Source of the DNA: Podaxis mareebaensis
Lineage: Eukaryota; Basidiomycota; Agaricomycetes; Agaricales; Agaricaceae
Assembly (NCBI GenBank): GCA_018524725.1
Contig: JAEUWP010000385.1
Coordinates: 1 to 29,868 of the forward strand
Length of the DNA: 29,868 nt
Direction of reading: 5' to 3'
This document shows positions 20,268-29,868 of the stretch, piece after piece (positions within the stretch are counted from its first letter, which is position 1; each line of letters begins with the position of its first letter). Made by a program: the position numbers and the translations under genes. The notes under the pieces are model-generated. The model did no database searches. It was given only the letters and a program-made list of their open reading frames with translations, and was not told where the DNA came from.

Positions 20268-22889
20268 ATGAAAGACTCCAAAGAGACTAGCAGCTTCTTT
20301 GGAGGTGTCAAAAACACCGCCAGCAGCATCTGCTCCAACATCACCTGTCATTGTTGCTCTAGTGCCAGTTTAGTGCCCAACCCGACTCTACCTCAAGAGG
20401 CCTCTGTCCCTCTCTTCAACGATTTTCAAGTCTCTGAAGACTTCCTCAGAAAGCCTCCTTCCCCTTCTCCATCCATCAGAGCTAAATGTTCCTACTCTAC
20501 TGACCACTCTCTCTCTAACTGATTAGAGAAGAGCATGAAACTTAGAGAAGATGACAACACCGCCTCTGTTTCTTCTGCTGAAGAAAACACAGACCAAGAT
20601 ATCGATGAAGGCTCCCAGGAAACCTCTACACCAAAATCCATTGCCCAATCCATCATGCCGGCTTGTGAAAATATTGACCTTTCCCCAGAGATTGCCCCAT
20701 CTCAAAGAGTCCTTTCGCCTGCTCAAGCCATTGCCTTGTCATATGGCCATGTTCCTCCAACTCCCAATGCAGCCTGGGACGAGTCCCAGCCTTCAGACCC
20801 CCTCCCAGCCCTCCCAACCTTCACTCCCATCTCTCCCCCAACTGACACCCAGCCTCAAGATGAGGACCCTGCATCCCATGGAACAGATTGGTCAGCAATC
20901 CATTCTGCTCTTTGTGACACTATTGGTGACATCGACATCACTAACACAACTGATCCTAAAGCACTCAGCCTCCTCACAGCGCTCTTATCCTTCTCTTCCA
21001 GCTGGTTCTTGTCATGGGCTAACCAGGGAGGAGATTTCTCCTCCTTCGAGGGCACTTCTTCTCTCATCCATCTAATGCAAACCATTGCTCACTCTGAGCA
21101 GCTTAGGAACAAACCAGTTCCCTATAACAATCATACCATGCACCTATATGACACTATTTCCATGCAATTCCCCCCCGCTCATACTCTATCCCCTACTCCT
21201 ACTCCCATGTCCACTAGCCATCGTCAAGAACGCTGGGCTGAAAAAGCACCAGCAGTGTCCTCCCCTTCCCCCAAAGATGCCTCTGGGACACTCCAGGGCT
21301 CTTTCCCCCTTCCTCTTTCTGACACCTCTGGGATACTCCAGGGCTCAGACTTGCAATTTGATAGGGACACTGCATGAGCAATCACCCTCTCACATCTTCT
21401 GCTCGCTGATCCTAACAAACCTGGTGAGTCTTCCAACTCTAATGTTGATACTGATATGCTTCCTCCCCTGCCCCCTCAACCCACTCTCCCAGCTGCTCCT
21501 GGTCTATCCAGCCAGGAAAAGGCTAACCCTAACCCTAGTGCTTGGTCTACAGTCAATCGTCGGTGGGTGGCTTGCAAAACAATAGCAGCCCCTGTACAGC
21601 GTAAGCCTATTGTGGCCCCCGCTTTCCCTCCCAAGGAATCCCATCCCCTCCCTCCCCGCCCTTCCCTCCCTTCTTCTACCCCTCCCCCTATCAATAAAGC
21701 CACCAAACCTCAGTACAGGTCTGGTGCGCCTTCCCCATCTACCCAGAGGTCATCTTACTCCAAGGTGGCCTCTCAGACCCCCCTCAAAGTGGACAAGCTG
21801 CAAAAATATGCAGCTCTCCAGAATCAATTCCCTATGATGTTGCCGGTCGATGTCATAAACTTTTTGCACAATGCAGGGGACATTAAATCACCTGCTCCCA
21901 AATCCAATTCCTCATCCCCTCAGCCCTCACAACCTAAGGCCACACAGGGTCCATCTTGCAAAAACGTCATTGTCCCATTCAACAACATGTTTACTCATCT
22001 TATGATTACATCACTTGACCTTGTGGTCCGGTGCTGCAATCATGAACTTCATCACAAAAATCTCCCTCTTCGTGTTGAATCAGCCAGGAAGAATGAGCAC
22101 ACTCTCTGGCTTAATACTAGCTCCATTGCATCTGAGGCAGAACTTAATGCCATTAAAAAAGGCATCTCCAACTCTAATAGGTTGTCTTTCACAACCCCAG
22201 AGATCAGGAATGCAGTCAATCCGTCACTCCTGATGTCCAAATCCTTCATTAAACTAACCAACCTCCTGTACTTTAAAGAGGATGGTACCCCTTACACTGC
22301 TGATGACATCAAACTTGTCATCGACACCTCCCCTTATGCTGACATTGTTAATCATCTTGTTGGCAAACCCAGGTTCTGCTGAGTATCACCTCATTCAGAC
22401 TCAGCCATACTCTTTTTTGACCTTTGGGACTCTCAAACAGCCTCAAGGGCAAAACTCTATATCAACCATACTATTCTCTTTGAGAACAGAGTATGCACAT
22501 TCAGAGGCACTAGCATGAGGGTTGCAAGCCCTTTGTGTAACTGCTGTTGGAGATGGGGACATCCCATACACTTGTGCAAGGCACGTAATCCCAGGTGTGC
22601 CATTTGTGGCGACCCTCACCACACCAACAACCACCATCGTGATGGGTACTGCTGTCACAGCAAGCCTGGACCCAACCCCCACCCTCCTACCCCTGCCAAT
22701 GTCATGGAATGTCCTCATGTGACCTCATTCAACTGCCTGTCATGTGGCTCTAAGGAACACCATGTGAACAGTGACAAATGCCCATTCTTCTGTCACAGAT
22801 ATGACAAAGAATGCATCATAAACTGACTCAAAGAGATGAAGACTGAGAAGGTGAAGGCCGATTTCAACACACAGGCTGTTAATGTCTGA
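20268..22889 (+). pseudogene. LINE-2 ORF1 (nucleic-acid-binding protein)
   Basis: A single frame of 873 codons from ATG 20268 to TGA 22887. The N-terminal two thirds are Ser/Pro/Thr rich. A folded-looking central part follows (SARKNEHTLWLN...AIKKGISNSNRL). The C-terminus is Cys/His rich with a CX2CX4HX4C knuckle (CNCCWRWGHPIHLC) plus CAICGDPHHTNNH and CLSCGSKEHHVNSDKC, as in Tad-clade LINE ORF1 proteins that bind element RNA. Four internal stops (20520, 21375, 22380, 22824) are all TGA with no frameshift. The stretch after 22824 (LKEMKTEKVKADF) looks coding, so the natural stop is probably 22887, inside the start of ORF2. Confidence 0.75.
22882..22889 (+). promoter_or_regulatory. ORF1 stop / ORF2 start overlap
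   Basis: ATGTCTGA contains the ORF2 ATG and the ORF1 TGA in different frames. This arrangement suits translation of ORF2 by termination and reinitiation, known for some fungal LINEs. Confidence 0.6.
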
Positions 22890-25800
22890 ACAATCTCCTT
22901 GTAACATCACTTTGTTATCTAACATTTCAGTTTGTTCATTTAATGTACAAAAGAATTGGAGTACTGTAGAATTCCTTTTAAATTCACCATTACTTAAAGA
23001 CGTTCATGTTTTATGTTTGCAAGAACCTGCCTTTAGGTTCATTCGTAATATTCTGTCCACATCGGCCTCTGAAGGAGATCTGATGGAAGGACCACCTATT
23101 CATAAAGACTGGCTATTACTTCATGACCAGTCTATTCCCAAACCTCACGTTATTACATACATACACAATTCTCTTAGGTCTCTCAACCCAATTATCCACC
23201 CAAACATTATTTCGTCTCCTGATTTTCAAATGTTCTCATTTTCCATCCCCAGCAAACAGTATTTCCTTAACTGCTACTTTGAAACGAATGATTCTTCTTC
23301 CATAGACTATTTAGAATCATGTATCCACTCCTTCCCCAATAATGTTAGGTATGCAGGAGGTGACTTCAACACGAGGTCTCCCGAATGGGATCATAATGCA
23401 CCCCACCACTCTGCACGTGCTGATCTACTGTGTGACATTATGGACATGATTGGACTTACTAGATCTACTCTGATCCAATATTCCCCCACTCATTTTCCTG
23501 ATGATCCCAACAAATCAGCAACAGTGATCGATCTCATGTTCACTATATCTCCACCGGATCTTCCTGCCCCTACACATTCCTACCAACATGATTGGAGATC
23601 TTGATCTGATCATGTTCCACTGTTCACACATGTTCTGTTGTCGTCCACCATCACTCCCATCACCGTCAAATGTACCATACCTAGAGATTCCAAAGAAGAA
23701 GCTCTTTTCTTATACAACTGCTCCTTGCACATCAAGGCACTTCCACCTAATTTTGAATCTTCTGATGATGTCAACAAATACATGACTTCCATTTTCGATA
23801 TTGTTTCTGAGGAATGGAATGTGAACACAGTAGAAGTCAAAATCTGTCGTCGCTCGAAGCCTTGGTGGAACAACCACTGCTCCGATGCCTTATACACCTT
23901 TAATGCCCATTGCACCAAACATAATTGGAGCAATTTCAGACAAGCCACAAAAAAAGTGAAGAGAGCCTTCTTTGATGCAAAGATACTGGAAATCTCGAGG
24001 GAGAAACAACGACCTTGGGACCTAATGTTGTGGGTGAAAAAGTGGAATCTTCCCCCATCCCAATCCATCCTTCACAAGGGACAGCCATGTGATGAACCAG
24101 AAAGCTTATGGAAAGCACTCGATGAAACCTACAATGCAGCGTCTAACAGACCTGTCAACCTCAATACAGCCAACTTTGCTCCTAAACAAGAAGAGCAGTC
24201 ATGGCCTCCATTCTCACCCAGGGAATTGACAGACACCCTCTTACCATGCACTAATTCCTCTGCTCCAGGCCCAGACCATCTCACATGGGCCCACATCAAA
24301 TTCCTCATGTCTGATGATGTCATCAAATTGAACTTCACATCTTTCACCTCTGCGTGTATTCAATTCCACACATGGCTGGAATATTTCAAGACATCTACTT
24401 CGGTTATTATTCCCAAACTGAATAAACCTCATTATTCAATGCCCAAAATGTTTCGGCCCATTGTTCTCCTCAATACCCTAGGCAAACTTATTGAAAAGAT
24501 GATTTCTAATCATCTTCAATTCAACTCCACCCAGTTTGATCTTGTACACCCCCTTCAATTCAGGGGCATCATCCATTGCTCGACTGAGGATGCAGGTGTC
24601 TTTGTCACTCATATGGTCTGCTCCAGATGGAAAAAGAACTTGAAAACGAGCATCCTTGCTTTTGATGTTGCTCAATTCTTTCCTTCTATTAATCACTCTC
24701 TTTTAATCAAGATTCTTAAGAGACATGGCTTCCATTCTTCCATAGTATCTTTCTTCTCCAACTATTTAGTCAATCGTTTCACTAAGTACTCTTGGAACAA
24801 TGACTCTTCCCCTCCATTCCCTGCTTCTGTAGGTGTAGGTCAAGGTTCTGCTCTCTCCCCCATCCTAACTGCTCTCTACCTCTCACCTTTCATTCACAAA
24901 TTCTCCAATGATGCTAGGTGTAAACTACTCTCTTTTGTAGATGATGGTCTCATCATTGTACAGTCTGACTTGTTTCACAAAAACTGTAAACTACTCGCCT
25001 CTGTTTACCTTAGCTGCAAACAATTACTCACCTCTATGGGTCTTGCTCTTGAACATGACAAAATGGAGGCCTTCCATTTTTCCAACTGCCCCTGGGCAGA
25101 ACCTGACCCTCACATCACTGTCGATCATCCCACTGATGGTCGTCTCACCTTCACCCCCAAGCGTCATCTTAGATACTTGGGATTCTATTTTGATCAGGTG
25201 CTCTCTTTCAAGGAACATGTCCGCTATTACTCTACCAAGGCACTATCCACAGTCAAGTGCATGTGCCTCCTTGGAAATTCAATCCAAGGCCTATCCCCTC
25301 TACATAAACGCCTCCTTTATAGGTCTTGTGTAGTCCCTATTGCCATATACAGTTTTCGTCTATGGTTCAATCAAAATGGCCAATATAAGGGCCTAATCAA
25401 ACAACTTCAACAAATGCAATGGTCAGCCACCCTCTGGATCACTGGTGCATTTCACACAACACCCACGGGTGGTATTGAGGCCATTGCCGGTCTCATCCCC
25501 ATCCAACTCCATCTCTTCAAGCTCGCCAAGTGATGCTCTCTCCGCTTCCAAACCCTTCCCCATTCCCACCCCCTAAAAATTCTCACACGTGATGTTGATC
25601 CCCTTGACGTGCGCTCTACCAAAACCTGATCCACAGTGCTAGACTTTGTTTCTGATGCCCAATTAGTCTCAGACCGGTTTAATCAGCTCCATCCTAGTGC
25701 CAAGCCTGGTCAGCATCTCGTCGATCACTTCGACTCACAAATCCATTTCCACCAATGCCCTACCCCCGCTGATAATAATATAAAAGCTCATTATATACAA

Positions 25801-26772
25801 TCTCTCAATTTAGCTAGGGATTCCTCTTTCTCTTCTCCAGTATCATTAGTTGTTTCCTCTGATGGTTCTGTTCCCCTCAATCTGCAGCTCTCTGCCACCT
25901 CCACATATATAGTCTTTGGCTCTTCTGCTTCTGACATCCTTTCATCATCTGTTCACCCCTGTGGGGAAGTACTCTCTTCTGACTCTGAATCATATGCTAT
26001 TCGTCTCAGTCTCTTTTCCTCTGTCTCTCTCGCTATATCTCATAGTGTCTCCTCTATCTGTTTCTTCACTGATTCTATTTCCTCTGCTAAACTTCTTTTT
26101 AACTATGGCCCCCACAGTGCTCATAAAGACACCCTAGCAGTCATACCTCTTCTCCGAGAGTGGCTGTCATCCTCTCCCCTCAACAACATCCATTTCTGGT
26201 CAGTCCCTTCCTCCGAAAAATGGTTGGTTCATTTCCAAGCACATAACCTTGCCAAGTCACTGCACATACCCAATAATCCATGGTTCCCCATCCGCACCTC
26301 TCTTGGTTATGTTCACAACCATTACACCACCAAATGCCTCGCTCTTTGGAGGCAAAAGATGAACATACCCAAATATCAGGGCCACAATTGGCTCCCTCTC
26401 ACCAACCCTGCAGACCAACCCTTAGAACCCAAATATACCAATGGCAGCACCTGGCTCTCTTCGGGTCTTGGTGCTGACCCCAATCTTTGCACGTGCTTCA
26501 CTCACTGCGTAACTGACCATGCACCTATTGGCTCGTTCAGACAGCACTTCTTTCCAGGGCACTACATCACCTCCTGCCCATGTGGCAAGGAACTTGAAAC
26601 TCAGGACCACATCATCCACCACTGTCCCCTTTATCACTGGCCTTATGGTATCTGTACGAATATCTTCTGGCTCATCGAGTTCCTATGCGAAAACCCGGCA
26701 GCATTCTCATTCGCTGACCAGATACAAGGACCCATCACTTTTGAGGATTACAACACTCGATGGCTCACCTGA
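22882..26772 (+). pseudogene. LINE-2 ORF2: endonuclease, RT, RNase H, zinc motif
   Basis: 1,296 codons in one frame. APE-type endonuclease, residues 1 to ~260: VLCLQEPAF, GGDFNTRSPEWD, ATVIDLMF and the terminal SDHVP. RT, about 440-760: APGPDHLTWAHIKFL, FRPIVLLNTLGKLIEKM, AFDVAQFFPSINH, GVGQGSALSPIL and catalytic FVDD near 684. RNase H, about 985-1125: SSDGS, DSESYAI and FFTDSISSAK carry three of four catalytic acids; the fourth position (AHNLAK) lacks Asp. C-terminal zinc motif CPCGKELETQDHIIHHC near 1232. This order matches the Tad-like clade. Only three stops break it (23602, 25531, 25627), all TGA, so the element is young compared with the gypsy copies. It retains many CpGs. Confidence 0.85.
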
Positions 26773-27119
26773 TGAGAGAGGCTGGCTCTTCATGGCACTC
26801 TGGATGTTCACTAAAGGGTCTTTTCCTTTTCTTTCTTTCTCTCTCTCTCTCACCCTAATATACACTTGCCTCTCACTAGCTCCATCTTCCCTCTCCCACT
26901 TCACTTTCATCTCTTTTCCCCCTCTATGTTTGATTAGCTGTACTCTCTATCTTGTGTTGGTTGCCTCTTGCTAGCTCCCCCACTCCTCTCATCACTTCCT
27001 GTTCTTTTTCTTTTCTTTGTTTCTTTCTCGCATCTATAGGTTTCAGCTCTTGGGACTGCTATCACGCACCTGTTTGTAGTAGCTAGTCTATTGCAATAAA
27101 TGATGATTTAAAAAAAAAA
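26773..27119 (+). other. LINE-2 3' UTR and poly-A tail
   Basis: A pyrimidine-rich UTR, then AGTCTATTGCAATAAATGATG (poly-A signal at 27095-27100) and a run of ten A at 27110-27119. The same end is seen in LINE-1 at 19691-19730. The next base enters an unrelated gypsy ORF in mid-frame. Confidence 0.8.
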
Positions 27120-28316
27120 TATAACCCCTCGAGTAATATCTACCAGACCACTACCTCCCTCACCCAGGCTGCTGGTTATCCAAGCACAGCCAATGTACTC
27201 ACAGACCCAAGAAGTTGGAATCCACCAGCTCTGGAACCAGGAGATGAGTTATGGTTTAATTTCTGAGATGCAGCCACCCAAGCAGCATGACCCCTCTACA
27301 ACATTGCCTCACAGTATAGAACCCAGCATCAGGTCCAATATGTGAAGAACCTTGTCAGACAGGCATGTACCTTCCTCACTGCCACCTTGACTGCAGAGAC
27401 CCCCACCTTTGTTGCCTCACTCCAACAACAGTATGGAAGCAAGCACACCATGACACACTCTTCCTCCTTGAACCCCTCCTCCACTCACACCCAATGCACA
27501 GAGATGGATCGAGTATCTCAGTCTCAAGAGTCCAGTACAACAGATACTGGAAGCTGAACATGAGTTACACCAGAAAACTACCCCTGGCAGTACCAACAAG
27601 ATTGAGGAATCCTTGTTGCTGAGGGAAGAGCCTATTCCCATTGAGCACGAACCAACCCATTTGTCCCAGAGACCCTTCAGTCTCAAGCTAAGGCTTCAGT
27701 TGAACAGAAGCCCAACATTGCCACCTACCCAAACCTACTGACCCTTGTAAATGTCTTGACTCTGCAAGGAGAATTAAATCCCCTCTCCAAGTATCCTAAC
27801 TGGGAGCAACACATTCAATGATGAACTCTCCCTCTTACCATTGCAAAACTCCTTCCTCCCAACCTCCTCAGAGTATATGCACAAGGCTGTTGGCTTTGTT
27901 TAGGAGTAGGGCATATCACCTCAGACTGTCCAAATCACGTGTGCTGATTCTGTCAAGGACGAAATCACCACTCTTGGCAGTGTATTCAACATCCTCAAAC
28001 TCCTGCCATCCCATCTCAATATCAATCTCCTGTCAATGGCCCTACATATGAAGAAGCCAAGAAGCATGTTTGATTTCTCACCAATGCTCTGACTCTTGGT
28101 CAAAGAGGATGACAGAACATGTTATACAAAGATGCGTTTACCCTCATCCCTCGACCTATTCCCTGTGATCATGGAGCCTTGGAGAATACCACCACCAAGT
28201 ATACCTTCAATCCCCTCACAAAGCAGACTGAAGGTTGACATGTCACTACCAACAACATTCCCATCCAAAATCAGTCCAAGTGACGCCTCACTGAGGTCGA
28301 CACCTGTTATAGGTAG
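27120..28316 (+). pseudogene. Second copy of the E1-family third ORF (3' two thirds)
   Basis: The + strand counterpart of 3477-4685: the same single frame from YNPSSNIYQTT to TAG 28314-28316, without indel frameshifts. Both zinc knuckles are present (CWLCLGVGHITSDC; the second reads C-stop-FCQGRNHHSWQC). All in-frame stops before the TAG are TGA. At several of them the E1 copy has CAA, and at two codons this copy still has CGA where E1 has TGA. The 5' third is absent; LINE-2 ends exactly here. The conservation of this ORF with its tract and LTR in two independent copies shows it belongs to the element. Confidence 0.75.
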
Positions 28317-28339
28317 ATCAATCTGGAGTTCAATCATAC

Positions 28340-28350
28340 AAAGGGGATGA
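28340..28350 (+). promoter_or_regulatory. Polypurine tract of the second E1-family copy
   Basis: AAAGGGGATGA is identical to the tract at 3443-3453 (- strand) and is followed at once by the LTR start TGTTACA. It shows this element points to the right. Confidence 0.8.
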
Positions 28351-28803
28351 TGTTACACTCCTTCTGTCTCCGTCGTTGTCCATGCTCTCTTCACCCTTCT
28401 GCCTCCTTTCATTCCCAACTACCATTTCCACTCTCCAACTCTTAGTGTTCACCTTGACCTGACTTCTAGTCTGACTCTCGGTCCTACCTTGGATCTTCCA
28501 AAGTCACACTATGTTTAGCACTTGGGCTTGGTGATATGTTGTATAATAATAGCTTGCCTTCTGTAGATCTCATCTTACCTCAGGCTTGGTCCACTATACT
28601 TAGAGTACTGAAGTAAGTACAAAGATTCTCCTTTAGGACATGTAGAATAGCAATTGCCCTCATATTTAGATAGCTTGTAAAGTAAGTAGAACTTAGCTTT
28701 ATGATCATTTGTACATAGCATGAGGATAGCGAGGACTGTCTTCCACTTTATCTTCTTGCTGTGTGAGAGCTCTACCTGCCTCGACAGGATAACTGGTGTA
28801 ACA
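28351..28803 (+). repeat. 3' LTR of the second E1-family copy
   Basis: It starts TGTTACACTCC and matches 3442-3179 (- strand) up to about 28591, where the other copy is cut by E4. The end is uncertain: TGTAACA, an exact inverted partner of the TGTTACA start, occurs at 28797-28803 and again at 28994-29000, giving an LTR of 453 or 650 bp. Confidence 0.6.
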
Positions 28804-29680
28804 GCTAAACCTATGAAGTAGCCTGTGACCTTACAAGTTGTATCTCTCCCTAGGCAGTCCCTGTGAGATTTCCAGCCAGCCTCTAGTTCTCTCAGGAGAA
28901 TGGATGGGTATTTCACTTCAGGAACTTAATAGTGCTGGGTTGTCTTAGGACAGTATCTCTCCACACTGAGACAATGTGTAGAAACTGTCTCTATGTAACA
29001 GACCTGATCAGTAAATGATTGATGAAGTTGGACCATGTCCCACCTGGCTTCCATACCTCAAGCATGGTACAGCCCATATGGGTGGCAGGGAGACCTCTTC
29101 TAATAGAAAAGCTAAGACCCAGAGCACAATAGTCAGGATAATGATTGGTAAGTGACAAAGAGAATAACTGATAGAATAATATAAGTAATATCAATGGATC
29201 TATAAAGTACCAACTATTACACGATTGGGTTTTAAATAACTTTGGATGACAGGACTTAATACTAGCTTCCTACAAATGTTATACATATCCTATAATTCTG
29301 CATTTTGGGAGTTTATGTCTGAACCAGAAAATATTCCCATGCTTTCTGACAATGGATTTGTGCATTTCTCATTGACACAGCTCAGAAAGGTGTTTATACT
29401 TCAAATTTTCTGAGAAATTTGTCCAGAATTAGGGGATGCAATGTCTGTAGGGATAGCCCAGGTCCTGTAGAGACCTGGGGTCTGTGACATGTGACATGGA
29501 GAAATGCTGGACTTCATGCACATGCACATGAAAATCAACCTTGGACTTCCCACGTACCCTACTCAGTTGGAGTGTCACTTCTCTGAATTTTGATGTTACT
29601 GGGTCAGACTGTAGCCAAACAAAGCCAACCCAAATAGAGCCAGCAAGTGTTCTGAAGGGGACAACATTTAAACAGCTTAA
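28804..29680. other. Intergenic, nothing recognised
   Basis: About 0.9 kb with no convincing ORF, no tRNA and no similarity I can see to the other repeats of the window. It is AT rich (a long TAATATAAGTAATATC-like stretch near 29180). Part may be the end of the LTR if that LTR runs to 29000. The - strand frame at 28575-28916 crosses the LTR end and is not supported. Confidence 0.4.
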
Positions 29681-29740
29681 CTAAGCACAACTAATCATGA
29701 CTAAGCCTGACTAAGCCTGACTAATGCTGACTCAGTTTTA
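29681..29740. repeat. Six units of a 10-bp repeat (CTAAGCCTGA)
   Basis: Consecutive decamers from 29681: CTAAGCACAA, CTAATCATGA, CTAAGCCTGA, CTAAGCCTGA, CTAATGCTGA, CTCAGTTTTA. Across unit borders they form TGACTAA several times and TGACTCA once. The period equals about one turn of the helix. TGACTCA is the core of bZIP (AP-1/Gcn4) sites; binding is inference. Confidence 0.65.
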
Positions 29741-29812
29741 GTCAGCAATATACTTGATGTCTGCTTCTTTATAGACAAGCCTGATTACCCATGCCGTTGG
29801 CACTCTTTACTC

Positions 29813-29868
29813 AATCTAATTCAGAGTTCAAAGCACAATCTAATTCAGAGTTCAGAGCACAATCTAAT
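29813..29868. repeat. 24-bp tandem repeat running off the window
   Basis: Two full units and eight bases of a third (29813-29836, 29837-29860, 29861-29868), unit AATCTAATTCAGAGTTCA plus AAGCAC, with a single A/G difference. The array continues beyond the window, so copy number is unknown. Confidence 0.8.

Noticed and set aside
20551..21837. Several overlapping + strand frames in LINE-2 ORF1 (Leu/Pro-rich)
   Set aside because: They are alternative readings of the long ORF1 frame, which carries the knuckles and leads to the ORF2 overlap.
28575..28916. 113-residue - strand ORF
   Set aside because: It spans the probable LTR end, has no recognisable motif and no matching frame in the other LTR copy.
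1..29868. TGA read as an amino acid (recoding) to explain the TGA-only stops
   Set aside because: Aligned copies show CAA or CGA at the same codons, which fits CpG decay; LINE and LTR ORFs also end in TGA in places that make sense as stops.
1..29868. CRISPR arrays, rRNA, tRNA genes or bacterial operons
   Set aside because: No spaced direct repeats of the right kind, no cloverleaf or rRNA core motif was noticed, and the content is eukaryotic retroelements.

Overview
The window looks like heterochromatic, transposon-packed DNA from a filamentous fungus, most likely an Agaricomycete (basidiomycete). The evidence is chromodomain-bearing Ty3/gypsy elements, a Tad-like LINE with an RNase H domain, a 46-nt GT-AG intron, and a scrap of a near-identical WD40-repeat gene of the STAND/NLR type. 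No intact host gene is visible. Almost everything is a nested set of retroelement copies decayed by C-to-T change at CpG. The species cannot be named from this sequence.

Layout, left to right. (1) 1-354: end of a copia-type LTR, + strand, inserted in a gypsy gag. (2) 355-3178: 5' part of that gypsy element (here E4, - strand): gag, a leader ORF, a primer-binding-site candidate and a 1.0-kb LTR. E4 itself sits in the 3' LTR of the next element. (3) 3179-9621: gypsy chromovirus E1 (- strand): gag remnant, protease, RT, RNase H, integrase, chromodomain, then an extra third ORF with two CCHC knuckles that fills the space between pol and the polypurine tract. (4) 9622-17768: a near-complete gypsy chromovirus E2 (- strand) with two 671-bp LTRs, a gag/pol -1 frameshift site, and an intron-containing antisense gene with a Zn2Cys6-type cysteine pattern between pol and the 3' LTR. 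(5) 17769-18563: 3' end and LTR of a copia element, same LTR family as 1-354. (6) 18564-19730: 3' end of a LINE, which abuts a WD40 gene fragment (19731-20055, - strand). (7) about 20056-27119: a near full-length LINE of the same family with ORF1 and ORF2. (8) 27120-28803: a second, + strand copy of the E1 third ORF plus its LTR. (9) 28804-29868: no recognised gene; a 10-bp-period array and a 24-bp tandem repeat close the window.

Two points stand out. First, both gypsy families carry an additional gene between pol and the 3' LTR, sense in E1 and antisense in E2, each predicted to bind zinc. Second, the mode of decay can be read directly: paired copies show TG in one and CA in the other at the same place, and premature stops are overwhelmingly TGA where CGA is expected. 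This points to lost CpG dinucleotides, as expected of cytosine methylation or a RIP-like process acting on repeats.
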